This document shows positions 1 to 8,304 of a stretch of DNA of 38,259 nucleotides, piece after piece; positions within the stretch are counted from its first letter, which is position 1; each line of letters opens with the position of its first letter. Both the position numbers and the translations under genes were made by a program. The notes beneath the pieces were generated by a model that was not told the DNA's origin, did not search any database, and saw only the letters and a program-made list of their open reading frames with translations. This DNA comes from a virus. The stretch covers positions 1-38,259 of the IMG/VR virus record IMGVR_UViG_3300031576_000175; one strand, given 5' to 3'.

Positions 1-244
1 GAGAACACCGGTTGTGCCCGTCAAGAGTTCCACGCCTGGCTCGTCGTCGGACACGAGCAACACCTTCTGTCCGACTCCGCGCACTACCACATTGGTTGAG
101 AGCGTGGTGATGCCGTTGATAGGCGCTACCGCCGCCGTTCCTTTCAACACGATGTCAGGGTTCTCAATAATCACGTCATTGGATGCACCCGTGAGGCGAA
201 TCCCGGCGATGTAGCCTGCGGCAGAGGCATGCTGGCGTTGTTTG
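1..244. repeat. Terminal direct repeat, left copy (circular overlap)
   Basis: The first 244 bases match 38016-38259 at a constant offset of 38015, with a single mismatch (a at 128, g at 38143). The repeat lies inside one continuous reading frame that crosses the junction, so the simplest reading is redundancy of a circular or circularly permuted genome, not a duplicated gene. The mismatch changes Val to Ala in the encoded protein. A real direct terminal repeat on linear virion DNA cannot be excluded. Confidence 0.95.
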
Positions 245-786
245 TAGTTGCGAACTGTCGTCCGCGAACAGCCAGCTTTGATGTCAATTCCCAATGCCAG
301 ATCATCCACACCAGCGCCATCCTCGCCTGGCAAGGATTCGACATTTTCAATCAGAGTGTCCGTAGCCGCCGCCATCACGTCAATGCCAATCAGGACATCG
401 GTCACACTCGGCAACAGGCGCAAATTTCGGAGCGTGCAACCGTTCGCGCTGACATCAATTGAGGCGTTGGCATGGTCGAAGTCAATGCGCGGCGCGTTGG
501 AGCCGCGCCCGAGGCCAATGATGGAAATGCCGGCAATATCCACCGTGATTTGAGCGTTGCCCAGGCCCTCGTTGTGACCGGGCATGACATAGATGATGTC
601 ACCCTTGTCGGCAGTACACTGGCCAATCGCGTAATCAATGGTTGCCAGCGGCGCATCCGGCCTCTTACCGTGATCGGTATCGTCCACGCCCGTAGCGTTG
701 CGAACGAAAAACACCGAGCCGGTCATCATCGGCCCGCCCACCGGTACACCGCCATATTGATAGAGTTGATCGCCAAAGGTTGTCAT
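1..786 (-). CDS. Beta-helix (pectate-lyase-like) virion protein, N-terminal part; crosses the circular junction
   Basis: The gene starts at the ATG at 786 with a good ribosome site (AAGGAG), runs off the left edge in frame and continues at 38015-37875 in the circle, giving 308 residues. The sequence has many short hydrophobic strands spaced like right-handed beta-helix coils (for example ITVDIAGISIIGLGRGS, then NGCTLRNLRLLPS, TDTLIENVES, DVIIENPDIVLKG). Such folds are known in phage tail spikes and capsid-associated proteins. The position immediately after the major capsid gene (9 bp) suggests a highly expressed head or decoration protein. No catalytic residues of a lyase can be assigned, so enzymatic activity is not claimed. 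The fold call is inference from sequence pattern. Confidence 0.75.
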   Translation of the reverse strand, partial: MTTFGDQLYQYGGVPVGGPMMTGSVFFVRNATGVDDTDHGKRPDAPLATIDYAIGQCTADKGDIIYVMPGHNEGLGNAQITVDIAGISIIGLGRGSNAPRIDFDHANASIDVSANGCTLRNLRLLPSVTDVLIGIDVMAAATDTLIENVESLPGEDGAGVDDLALGIDIKAGCSRTTVRNYKQRQHASAAGYIAGIRLTGASNDVIIENPDIVLKGTAAVAPINGITTLSTNVVVRGVGQKVLLVSDDEPGVELLTGTTGVL

Positions 787-795
787 GGTCGCTCC

Positions 796-1689
796 TTAGG
801 TGTTGCCCATAGCAATCAAGGCCCAGTCACCGTAATCCACCACGTAGCGCGCATGATATTGGAAGTACCAGACGCCGCCGTCGCCGTCCTGCGCGTTGAA
901 CCACGTATCATTGAGCGCCGGTCGCTCACGAATGGCAACGAACATCGGCTTGGTCGGCTCGCTAGAAGCGACGAGCACCCAGGCGGTGGTGTTCATCTGC
1001 GGCTTGACGATGTAATCGATCTTGCCGCTGTAGGGATTCATTGCCCGATTGCCAGTTCCGTAGTCCTGCGGGTTGCCGGTGATATTGGCCGCATCCACGT
1101 TGAGTACCGGGGGAACCACCAGTAGGTCAAAGACAAAGCCATAGTAATTGCCCTGGTCGTCACGATGCTGAGAAGCCGCCGTCCAGACTGTATTGAAATT
1201 TGCAAGCCCGGCTACCGATAAACTGAGCGCGCTCACATTGTCCTGCGCCGTCTGATAGGCCGCACCCTTATAGATGTGCGAGCCGGAGAACAGCGCCAGA
1301 CCATCAATGCTTGTGCCGTAGGTCGTAGTATCACCCGCATCGAGCAGGGTGAACACGCGAGCGTCAATGTGGCGCTGGAAAGCCGGAGTGAGATTTTGAA
1401 ACTCACGCTCCAGCCGCCCAGTTTGATCGTCGTTGATGTCGTTCTGGCTGATATGAAGCGTCAGATACCAGTCCTCAGGCGCGACGGTCTTGCTCTTTTC
1501 AATCAGCGTGTCAACCTGCTTGGCATTGCGCGTCGGCGCGGGCATTCCGCCCAAGTCAACCAGCGTGGTTGACTTCGCGGTCAGGTCAACCTCGTCGGCG
1601 ATGCGGCGATAGGGCATATCATCGCGCGCCGGAGAACTGAGGACGCCCGTCCGGGCCGCCACCTCTAAATGTTTTGGTAGATTGGACAT
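796..1689 (-). CDS. Major capsid protein, Mu gpT-like
   Basis: 297 residues, starting at an ATG with GGAGA upstream. The middle contains DWYLTLHISQNDINDDQTG, resembling the Mu gpT major head subunit family, followed by a GDTTTYGTSIDGLALFSGSH stretch of the type seen in that family. Its place after a protease/scaffold gene and a small decoration-type gene is the usual head order. It would form the icosahedral shell in the infected cell. There is no obvious long N-terminal delta domain, which fits scaffolding being supplied by the C-terminal half of the upstream protease gene. Family assignment rests on motif memory and synteny. Confidence 0.85.
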   Translation of the reverse strand: MSNLPKHLEVAARTGVLSSPARDDMPYRRIADEVDLTAKSTTLVDLGGMPAPTRNAKQVDTLIEKSKTVAPEDWYLTLHISQNDINDDQTGRLEREFQNLTPAFQRHIDARVFTLLDAGDTTTYGTSIDGLALFSGSHIYKGAAYQTAQDNVSALSLSVAGLANFNTVWTAASQHRDDQGNYYGFVFDLLVVPPVLNVDAANITGNPQDYGTGNRAMNPYSGKIDYIVKPQMNTTAWVLVASSEPTKPMFVAIRERPALNDTWFNAQDGDGGVWYFQYHARYVVDYGDWALIAMGNT

Positions 1690-1707
1690 CGAATTTTCTC
1701 CTATGCC

Positions 1708-2175
1708 TTATGCGCCGGTACAAACCTGCGGGCTGATGAGCTGAACGAATGCATAACCATCTTCAACCCGATGCAGTTTGCCGATTTGTGGGTTGGCGGT
1801 TGCGGTTGCGCTGAGCACTGCCGAGTCGCTCATGTAGACCGTCTTGCCTAAGTCGGCGTTGGTGTAGACCGCGCTTTTGAAGCCGACGATGGTGGGCCAG
1901 GTCAGCACGTAAACGCGCTTGATGGTTTCACTGTCGGTCGTGGCAACGGCATATCCGCCCGGCTCGATTTTGTAGGCAATGCCGATGAACACATCGGTCG
2001 CGACTACAGCCGTTGCATCCACGTAGGCACGGAGATTAACTGTGTCTACTGACTGGTCAATAATCATCGGCTGGCCCTGATAAATCGTCTGGGCCGCCGA
2101 AACGTCGAGATACCATTCCTCGAAGCGGGCTTCGCCAAGAATCTTGATGTAGGCGTTTTCAGTTAGGTCTGCCAT
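1708..2175 (-). CDS. Capsid decoration-like protein
   Basis: 155 residues with a strong AAGGAG ribosome site. Rich in beta-strand-forming residues, with the order expected of small head-stabilising proteins (lambda gpD or the small beta-barrel decoration proteins found beside gpT-type capsids). It lies 5 bp downstream of the protease/scaffold gene and 18 bp upstream of the major capsid gene, so it should be co-expressed with them at high level. No catalytic motif is visible. The role is inferred from size, beta content and position; a head fibre or minor head protein is the alternative. Confidence 0.65.
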   Translation of the reverse strand: MADLTENAYIKILGEARFEEWYLDVSAAQTIYQGQPMIIDQSVDTVNLRAYVDATAVVATDVFIGIAYKIEPGGYAVATTDSETIKRVYVLTWPTIVGFKSAVYTNADLGKTVYMSDSAVLSATATANPQIGKLHRVEDGYAFVQLISPQVCTGA

Positions 2176-2180
2176 GTCTA

Positions 2181-3515
2181 TTACTCCTTGCCTTTGCCAT
2201 TCGCCGGTTTCGCAGATGCAAACGGCGTCAGGTCGTAGTGAGCCGGGTCGCCCAGGCCCGCCAATTCAAAGTATTTTGCGGGCGTTGAACCTGCCTTGAG
2301 AGCGGCAATCAATGACGCTTTGGCGAAGTCGGGAACGGGCTGGAGCGTTGTCATCTTGCGCCCATGTCCGAGTTCGGTGAATTCCACCAGGCCATCTCTG
2401 ACGATGCCGCCCAAGAGGTCACTGAAGTATTTCGCCTCATCTGATGGAAGCGCCGTCAGATGCTTTTGCAGGTCATCGGCGGTGACGTTCTTTAGGCCGC
2501 GCGGGGCTTCGAGCGAACCTTGCACGAGGCGGGCGCTGAGTTCGGCGATGCCGCCCTCACGCTGGACACGCTCTGCCTGTTGCCGGAATTCAGTCAGCGC
2601 CTGCTCGCGGGTGTCCTTGATGAGCTTGGCGGCCAGTTCTGAAAGTTGGCCGCTGTTGGTGGTTTGCAATTTTGCCGCCAGCTCAGTGACGAGCGTTTCT
2701 CGCTCGGCTTGAGTGAGACCAGATAATTTCATTTCTCTCTCCTTACGAAACTGTGGTTTTTTGAATAGGCCATTGAGGAATTTCATTGCGGCCTCGACAA
2801 CGGTCGGCTCGATGGTCTCCCACTCTTCGCGGGGGGCAAAGACCGGGCCGGTTTTAGACATCGTATAGGGGACTTTGTGAAGGCCGTCATCGGACTTGCA
2901 AATCAGGTAGCCGTCTGCAACCTCGACCACCTCGTGTTGTTCGTCGGGATAAGCGGCCATCATGCTGTCCACGAACGCCTGCCCGATTTGTTTCATCATT
3001 TCTTCATCCATTGCCGCCTCCGCTAATTCGTAGAGTGATTTTGATAACTCAATTGGCCGCAGAAGCATCTTGCCCTGCGCGTCTCTTACGGCAGGCCAGT
3101 TGGTGAGCGTGCCGCCCAGGATGACCTTGTTCACGGTATCCGCAGTGGCCGAGAAAAAGCGCCGGATGGATTTGCTGATTAGTTCTTTACCAAGTTCCGT
3201 CCATTTCGGAACGAGCCTCAGCACGTTGCCCGCCAGTTCAACGCCGACAATCCAGCCGCCTGCATCGCCCTTGTCGTGGTCGCCGGTCTTGCCTGCGTCA
3301 ATCGGCAGGCCGACTACCTCACCCGATTGACCGACCGCCGCTTTGATTGCCGCCTGAGTATTCGCCAGATAGAGCGGAAGTTCTTCAGCGGTGACGGTCA
3401 CGGGCCGCCCGTTCATGTCAAGCGTTTCGACGACGGTCAGGCCATCGAATGCCTTGCCGGGCGCGAGGTTGGCTGTAGAGAGTTGAGAGAAGAGAAAGTG
3501 ACGGGTGATTGTCAT
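2181..3515 (-). CDS. Mu gpI-like prohead protease fused to scaffold
   Basis: 444 residues. Residues about 1-160 carry the Mu I protease pattern: a GDHDKGDAGGWIVGVE segment holding the probable catalytic His, then PKWTELGKELI, a FFSATAD segment holding the probable Ser, and LTNWPAVRD. Residues about 250-360 are charged and helical (repeated LAAKL, coiled-coil-like), as expected for a scaffold that is cut and expelled during maturation. The gene begins just after an intrinsic terminator, and no Shine-Dalgarno sequence lies before the ATG at 3515, which is unusual for this genome. A later Met (about residue 34) also lacks a good ribosome site, so 3515 is kept. Confidence 0.85.
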   Translation of the reverse strand: MTITRHFLFSQLSTANLAPGKAFDGLTVVETLDMNGRPVTVTAEELPLYLANTQAAIKAAVGQSGEVVGLPIDAGKTGDHDKGDAGGWIVGVELAGNVLRLVPKWTELGKELISKSIRRFFSATADTVNKVILGGTLTNWPAVRDAQGKMLLRPIELSKSLYELAEAAMDEEMMKQIGQAFVDSMMAAYPDEQHEVVEVADGYLICKSDDGLHKVPYTMSKTGPVFAPREEWETIEPTVVEAAMKFLNGLFKKPQFRKEREMKLSGLTQAERETLVTELAAKLQTTNSGQLSELAAKLIKDTREQALTEFRQQAERVQREGGIAELSARLVQGSLEAPRGLKNVTADDLQKHLTALPSDEAKYFSDLLGGIVRDGLVEFTELGHGRKMTTLQPVPDFAKASLIAALKAGSTPAKYFELAGLGDPAHYDLTPFASAKPANGKGKE

Positions 3516-3521
3516 TAGAAC

Positions 3522-3558
3522 AAAAAAAGGCCGGGCAACTCGTTAGAGTCGTCCGGCC
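3522..3558 (-). terminator. Strong intrinsic terminator (attenuator) before the capsid operon
   Basis: Read on the minus strand, GGCC-GG at 3558-3553 pairs with CCGGCC at 3534-3529. Pairing continues inward with one mismatch to a GTTA-size loop (3545-3542), and seven U residues follow (3528-3522). The U run ends 6 bases before the ATG at 3515. A second small hairpin (CGCAA/TTGCG, 3580-3565) precedes it. The arrangement is typical of factor-independent termination or transcription attenuation. Confidence 0.85.
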
Positions 3559-3590
3559 AGCTTTCGCAAGAGCGGTTGCGTTGTCAGGAT

Positions 3591-3617
3591 ATTATGCCAG
3601 TTTCGGCTAAATGTCAA
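3591..3617 (-). promoter_or_regulatory. Sigma70-type promoter for capsid block or a small RNA
   Basis: On the minus strand TTGACA (3617-3612) is followed after 15 bases by CATAAT with a TG extension (3596-3591), or after 17 bases by TAATAT (3594-3589). The predicted start is near 3583, giving a leader of about 60 nt made of two hairpins and a U tract before the protease gene. It lies in the 114-bp gap between the upstream 70-residue gene and the protease gene. Confidence 0.65.
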
Positions 3618-3629
3618 ATGGGCGTTTAG

Positions 3630-3842
3630 TCACTTGGCCGCCTCGGATTTGCGTATCGTCTCTACCCGCGCCGTCTCAATCTGCATCGGCTGGCCGGGAA
3701 CGATGATTAGATGTACTACGTACCGCCCCGGCAGGGCGCAATCCCTCGCTATCATCCGGGCAAGCCTGACAATGTGCGGCGGTAGGTCGTTGATAATCCT
3801 GCCGTCTATAAGTTGCGGAGCGCGAGTTGCAATCTCAGTCAC
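3630..3842 (-). CDS. Small hypothetical protein of the head gene cluster
   Basis: 70 residues if started at the GTG at 3842, which overlaps the upstream stop as GTGA; a longer ATG start at 3887 would overlap the previous gene by 49 bases and is less likely. The C-terminus is rich in beta-forming and basic residues. I do not recognise a family. It is the last gene before the promoter/terminator that precedes the protease gene. Its place between head morphogenesis and protease genes suggests a virion or assembly role, but nothing in the sequence proves it. Confidence 0.6.
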   Translation of the reverse strand: MTEIATRAPQLIDGRIINDLPPHIVRLARMIARDCALPGRYVVHLIIVPGQPMQIETARVETIRKSEAAK

Positions 3843-4501
3843 GCGATCACCATCTCGCCCGTTGAATTGTAAAAATGATGATGGCAATTATCCCAACGAC
3901 CACAACCGTAATTATCATTTCCATTGCGCTTGGTCAGGTTGCGCTTTTCCCACCACGATAGCCGGTGCGATTGCTCCTTGTACTCTTGGCATTCGTCGCA
4001 ACTCTCACTTCCGTCGTCTCCATCATAGGTTAGCATCGGATCGCCCTCAGCCCGGAGTTTGACGCGCTCTATAAAGTTGACGAATGAAGATACCCAGGCG
4101 TCAATGCGGCTATCCACTAAGTCCAAGTCGCTATCTTTGTCTTTGAGCCAATCGGAAAAATCGTTTACAAATCCCTGTTGCTCTGTGCGCCACTCGTCAA
4201 TCATCGCAATATCATCAGACTCGGTTTCTTCTACGTTGCCGCCGCCCTCCTCCCACGCTGTCCGGAAACCCTCTCTGGCATAATCCTTGATAATGCCCTT
4301 CATATCGTGCCGGAATTGCGCCTTACTCAGTCGCCCGCTACCGCGCAATAATTCTTGAACGAGATTGCCAATGTCGTTCTTGTAACCATCTGCCAACGTA
4401 TCACTGACCGCTAGGTTTCGCAGACTGTTCAAATACGAATCGACCTGCGTCAGGGCAGACTCAAGGCGCTGGATTGCCAGATTGAACCGCGCTGTTTGCA
4501 T
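3839..4501 (-). CDS. Head morphogenesis / minor capsid protein (Mu gpF or SPP1 gp7-like)
   Basis: 220 residues. The N-terminal two thirds are helical and charged. The C-terminal part has a Cys/His cluster, CDECQEYKEQSH followed about 25 residues later by GCGRWDNCHHHF, the arrangement seen at the end of phage head morphogenesis proteins where C-x2-C and C-x-C-H groups probably bind metal. Such proteins sit inside the capsid near the portal and are often packaged or injected. Gene order (terminase, portal, this gene, protease, capsid) supports the call. Family known; exact member not determined. Confidence 0.75.
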   Translation of the reverse strand: MQTARFNLAIQRLESALTQVDSYLNSLRNLAVSDTLADGYKNDIGNLVQELLRGSGRLSKAQFRHDMKGIIKDYAREGFRTAWEEGGGNVEETESDDIAMIDEWRTEQQGFVNDFSDWLKDKDSDLDLVDSRIDAWVSSFVNFIERVKLRAEGDPMLTYDGDDGSESCDECQEYKEQSHRLSWWEKRNLTKRNGNDNYGCGRWDNCHHHFYNSTGEMVIA

Positions 4502-4713
4502 CAGTGGCTATTGCCCTTGAGCGCGCTGGGCGGAATGATGCTCGGCACGATGATGCCGGAGCCGGAAAGCGCATGACTGATTTGATTAGCGGCCTCGGAT
4601 ACGAGCGGGATGACTACCCGGATGCCACTTTTGTCGGTGAATATCATTACCTTTTGCCCTGTCAGATTTCCGGCAATCTGTACCTGACAATCGTGAAGGG
4701 TAATTTCAATCAT
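4501..4713 (-). CDS. Small hypothetical protein between portal and head morphogenesis genes
   Basis: 70 residues starting at ATG 4713, overlapping the end of the portal gene by 8 bases and ending exactly at the next gene's start region. The first 40 residues alternate hydrophobic and polar residues as in a small beta domain (EITLHDCQVQIAG, KVMIFTDKSG); the rest is a Pro/Ser-rich tail. No known family. Tight translational coupling to the portal gene supports it being expressed. Confidence 0.6.
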   Translation of the reverse strand: MIEITLHDCQVQIAGNLTGQKVMIFTDKSGIRVVIPLVSEAANQISHALSGSGIIVPSIIPPSALKGNSH

Positions 4714-6190
4714 GCCTCATTTCCTTTCGCGCCAGCGCCAACTCGCGCCGCGCCTCGTTGACCGCCCGTGTCAGGCCAGACGTGCTGTTTGCATCGGGCG
4801 ATGATTGCTCAGTTGTCGGCAATGTCTCCGGCAGGAAACCCGTCCGCTTGCGGAACTCCAGGTAATCGTCATCTCCGAGTGGCATCACGTCCTTGAGGGC
4901 CTGCATGAATACGCCCAACTCTTGCAGATCAATGAGCTTTTCGACTTTGCTGATTTTGAGCGCCGGGCGGCGGGTGATGCCGGGAAATTTCGCCGCATTC
5001 CACTTGAGCAAGCGCGGCCCGATCTGATTGTCCAGCTGTTGAACGCCGTTCGCCATCATCTGATTGAACGCCACTAACCAGAGCGCGGTCGAGTCCTTGA
5101 GCGCGGCGTAAGAGCCGGTTGCGCTGACGGTGGACATCGCCACCCACTGCATGTTGTAGAGCGCCAACTTTAGCATGCTGTAGTGTTGGATGGCAGAGAG
5201 GATTGACGGCGCGGCGCTGAATGGCACGTCAATGACCGAGCCGGTGAAACCGAACGGCCAGGCGGCATAGTTGCCTTCCTGCGCGGTGAGAATGGCGCGG
5301 GCGGCGGCCTTGATATTGGACTTGTCGCCTTCAGTGAGCGCGCCCGCTTCCGTTTTCGTCACGCTCAGGTGTCCAGCGGCGTGCTCGAAGCCGATGCCTT
5401 GCACAATCTCCAATCCGTATTTGATTCGCTCCAGCCGCCACATGGCCTCTAGCGGCGTGAGGCCCTCAGGATTTTCCACATCGCCGAAGGCAACGTGAAC
5501 GCTGTTTGCCAGCGGCAGGAGGATACGCGGGTTGGGCGCGTCCAACTGCCACATCCCGGACAGCCGCCCACTGCTTTCGTTGATCTTCCACGAATCGAAT
5601 GAGGAGTGATCGCGGAAGGCAAAGCGGCGAAAGCCGGTCAATCCATCGTCATACTTCGAGCGCCAGGGGTCATCATCAGGCGGTATCCAGTCGCGCTGGC
5701 GGACGGCAGGCACAGCCTCCCACCAGGCCCAACCCATGAACGGGACGTAGGCCACGAACGTATCACGCCAGCGGTCAATGCCGCCCTCGAGGTCATCTAT
5801 CACCTCTGAGTAAAACTCCTGAAATCGCTTGTCGTCGTCGCTTGGCTTATCCGGTAAGTCCGGCTCGATGCGAACGCCAGAGGCAACCGTGCCGAATATC
5901 TGGCGGGTGATGGTCACTTCCGGGTCGCTTCGGCGTAGGCGGTTGTATAGCTCGTACACTCCCGGCCAGTAAAGGTCAGCATTGTAAGCCTGATAGACGA
6001 AGCCATACCAAGCATCGAGGCCCGAGGAGCCAATCTCCTCGAACATCCGCGAGCGGATATTCTCTGGCCGCCCATTGCCATTCTGCGGCGGGGTTGCCAG
6101 TTCTTTCACCGGCGGCGCGGCAGTGATTTTGACCACCTGAGTTTTGGCGGCCTTCGGCATCCACCTGTGAGCTTTATATTTCACTGCCAT
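4706..6190 (-). CDS. Portal protein (DUF935 / Mu gp29-like)
   Basis: 494 residues from the ATG at 6190, which overlaps the terminase stop by 10 bases and has GAGGAG upstream. Directly after the large terminase gene, it has the size of portal proteins. Features include a Trp/Tyr-rich segment (DAWYGFVYQAYNADLYWPGV), GGIDRWRDTF, YVPFMGWAWWEAV and a long helical region near ERIKYGLEIVQGIGFEHAAG. These fit the DUF935/Mu gp29 portal type that accompanies gpF-, gpI- and gpT-like head genes, as here. It forms the dodecameric DNA entry ring and docks terminase. An upstream in-frame Met at 6238 would overlap the terminase gene more and is less likely. Confidence 0.85.
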   Translation of the reverse strand: MAVKYKAHRWMPKAAKTQVVKITAAPPVKELATPPQNGNGRPENIRSRMFEEIGSSGLDAWYGFVYQAYNADLYWPGVYELYNRLRRSDPEVTITRQIFGTVASGVRIEPDLPDKPSDDDKRFQEFYSEVIDDLEGGIDRWRDTFVAYVPFMGWAWWEAVPAVRQRDWIPPDDDPWRSKYDDGLTGFRRFAFRDHSSFDSWKINESSGRLSGMWQLDAPNPRILLPLANSVHVAFGDVENPEGLTPLEAMWRLERIKYGLEIVQGIGFEHAAGHLSVTKTEAGALTEGDKSNIKAAARAILTAQEGNYAAWPFGFTGSVIDVPFSAAPSILSAIQHYSMLKLALYNMQWVAMSTVSATGSYAALKDSTALWLVAFNQMMANGVQQLDNQIGPRLLKWNAAKFPGITRRPALKISKVEKLIDLQELGVFMQALKDVMPLGDDDYLEFRKRTGFLPETLPTTEQSSPDANSTSGLTRAVNEARRELALARKEMRHD

Positions 6191-7554
6191 TTGGATTTGA
6201 ACTCCTCGACGTGACCCAGGCCGGAGACTGCGCCCCAATCATCGCCCGTACCCGCATCAACCGAACGGACGGCGTATCGCTTTGCATCCATGCCGTGATT
6301 GTTGGCATCAATCGGAATTTCCTTGAGCGACTTTCCGTCCGCGCCCTTCGGCCACGAGTAAACGTCTTCTTCCTCAAGCGTGGAGGTCGGCAAATGCCTA
6401 TCCCTGAGCGCCGGGTCAATCTCTACCGTTGCCCCGCGCAAGATGAACAGGCGCGGCCTGCCGTCACCCGCTTTCGCCAGCCGCTTTTCCACCGCCTGAA
6501 TACCAACACCGATTTCCTTTTTAGCCTTGAGGGTCGTCACTCCATGCCGCTCCAGCGTTGCCCTGTCCTCCGCGTCATGGTCGGCAACCGTGTATTCAAT
6601 TTGTTCGCCCATGCTTAGAGATTTGATTTGTTCCGCGTGGTCTTCCACCAATCGCCCGCTCACGTAAATCTCGCGATAGAGATACATCCGCCCATCCGGG
6701 TCAATCGCCCACCACTGGCAAACGAATGGGTTGGTATACCCGAAGTCAACTGCTCGAACTTTGCGCCAGTTCTGCCAGCCTAGCGGCATCTCATCAATCA
6801 GATGCAAGGCCGGGTCAAAGGCGTACACCGCGCCCTCGGCGCTTACCCATCGCCCGAAGCGAAGCCGCTCCTTACGAACACCAGTCAGCGCGTCGAGGAC
6901 GGTCATTGTCCGCCTGCCCTGTTCCATGATTTGCCCATCATCGTCATAGAGCGCCGGATTGTCTTCGTGCCGTGATTCAAGCATCGCGATTTGCGGACGC
7001 GCCTTGAGCCAATGCGTCGGCGGCCCAGGGTTACAGTCGCCCAGCATCAGGCCCGGTTGAAGCGCACCCGCCCGTCCGGTGACACGGGTGGTAAACGTCT
7101 CCCAATCGGGCAATGACAACTCCTCTGCCTGATTGACGTAGACCAGGTCGAGCGAACCTGACAACACTCTCCCCGGCCTGTCCATGCCGCCGACGTAGAG
7201 GATTGAGCCATTCGGATACTCGTACCACTCCGGCTTCGACCCGCCGAACACGGTAACGTCTGGCCTCTGAATGTGCCGCTTGAAGATGTCCAGCACGGTT
7301 GCATCCATGTCCACCCGCATTTTGCGGACAATTGCCCCACGCAGTTTCGGATTTTCCCGCGCCAATCTGTCCACCAGAGCGAGGGCCGCTATCGTCTTGC
7401 CCGTTTCCGATGGGCCGCTGATGACAACCTCGCCGTCCCGGACGGATTGCAGGGCCAGCGCCGCGCCCCTGAATTTCATTTTCGGCGGGCGATTGGCAAC
7501 CATCTGCAAAGCGCGGGCAGTAACGACTTGGGCAAAGACGAGCGAGAGGGTCAT
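6181..7554 (-). CDS. terL: Terminase large subunit
   Basis: 457 residues, starting at ATG 7554 in an ATGA overlap with the upstream gene. The ATPase domain has a Walker A-like SGPSETGKT at about residues 45-54 and a Walker B-like DLVYVNQAEELSLPDWE where the acid pair follows the hydrophobic strand. The nuclease domain shows VRAVDFGYTNPFVCQWWA and YTVADHDAEDRATLERHG, matching the acidic residues of the RNase H-like headful nuclease. It would cut and pump DNA into proheads through the portal encoded next. The intact motifs and full length make this one of the surest calls here. The packaging type (cos or headful) cannot be told. Confidence 0.92.
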   Translation of the reverse strand: MTLSLVFAQVVTARALQMVANRPPKMKFRGAALALQSVRDGEVVISGPSETGKTIAALALVDRLARENPKLRGAIVRKMRVDMDATVLDIFKRHIQRPDVTVFGGSKPEWYEYPNGSILYVGGMDRPGRVLSGSLDLVYVNQAEELSLPDWETFTTRVTGRAGALQPGLMLGDCNPGPPTHWLKARPQIAMLESRHEDNPALYDDDGQIMEQGRRTMTVLDALTGVRKERLRFGRWVSAEGAVYAFDPALHLIDEMPLGWQNWRKVRAVDFGYTNPFVCQWWAIDPDGRMYLYREIYVSGRLVEDHAEQIKSLSMGEQIEYTVADHDAEDRATLERHGVTTLKAKKEIGVGIQAVEKRLAKAGDGRPRLFILRGATVEIDPALRDRHLPTSTLEEEDVYSWPKGADGKSLKEIPIDANNHGMDAKRYAVRSVDAGTGDDWGAVSGLGHVEEFKSKWQ

Positions 7555-7877
7555 GTCTCAAATTCGTCCTTCACCCGCCAGTAAGCGGCAAATGATTTAG
7601 TATCCAGCGGGCCGGTATAGGTTGCCACGAACCGCACCAAGTAATCGCCGACCGTCGCCACATCTGCCGCCGAACGCGCCCACGAGAATATCCCGCTGGC
7701 CGCCGTCACGAGTGCCAATGTGCCGGAGATCGACGTCTCAGCGCTGGTGCTCATGTTTTTGATCTCGCCGGTAATCGTCGCACCGGTGAGATCGACGGCA
7801 ACCTCATTAGTATCCGTCCAGGTGATGGTCATCGTCCGCTTGCGGTCGCCGACGACGATGGGAGGCAGAGTAACCAT
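7551..7877 (-). CDS. BppU N-terminal-like / Ig-like minor structural protein
   Basis: 108 residues, all beta-type. The pattern TMTITWTDTNEVAVDLTGAT then ITGEIKN resembles the N-terminal domain of baseplate upper proteins (BppU), a small fold found in phage tail appendages. It overlaps both neighbours by ATGA-type junctions. Odd placement: it lies between fibre-like genes and the terminase gene, not in the tail-tip cluster, so the fibre set of this phage may be encoded at the start of the late operon. Assignment is by pattern and uncertain. Confidence 0.55.
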   Translation of the reverse strand: MVTLPPIVVGDRKRTMTITWTDTNEVAVDLTGATITGEIKNMSTSAETSISGTLALVTAASGIFSWARSAADVATVGDYLVRFVATYTGPLDTKSFAAYWRVKDEFET

Positions 7878-8299
7878 CAGACAATCTGTAGTACGCCATT
7901 CGTGGCGTCAAAGTCCAATGTCAACGTCTCGCCGTTGGCAAGCGTGAGGGCCGAGCCGTAATCGTACCAAGCAATGAGCGGATCGGCGGGCGAAGTCGGC
8001 GTATCGTTGTAGATGACGACGTATTGAAATGCGGCAACAGCACCGCCTGAGGCGGTCAGCACCAGATCAGCCAGCACCAGCTTGTACGTGCCGCTTGTTT
8101 GCGATGAACTGGAAATGGTCAGCACCCGCGCCGAGAGGTTGGTATAGCTGATTTGTGTCAGGTCGGCCAACACGCTGTTGGTCGCTACCGGCGCATTGGC
8201 AGTCGCGCACAGCGCCACCGTCAGCGCATCGGCGCTGAGGTTGTGCACTTTCTCGGCCACGTGCTCTACGAACGCTTGAAATTTGTTATAGGTCGCCAT
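7877..8299 (-). CDS. Hypothetical virion-associated protein
   Basis: 140 residues with AGGAGTAATAATC before the ATG. A helical N-terminus (KFQAFVEHVAEKVHNLSADAL) leads into a beta-rich body with Ser/Thr-rich segments and a C-terminal GETLTLDFDATNGVLQI. I recall similar proteins near tail fibre genes of environmental phages but cannot name the family. It is in the same transcription unit as the repeat-rich protein upstream (5 bp apart) and the BppU-like gene downstream (overlapping). A minor tail or fibre component is the likely role. Confidence 0.6.
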   Translation of the reverse strand: MATYNKFQAFVEHVAEKVHNLSADALTVALCATANAPVATNSVLADLTQISYTNLSARVLTISSSSQTSGTYKLVLADLVLTASGGAVAAFQYVVIYNDTPTSPADPLIAWYDYGSALTLANGETLTLDFDATNGVLQIV

Positions 8300-8304
8300 G
8301 ATTA

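Noticed and set aside
472-1125. Long plus-strand open frame opposite the capsid gene
   Set aside because: It is antisense to the major capsid and beta-helix genes, has no ribosome site and its Arg/His-rich translation looks like a shadow of a GC-rich gene.
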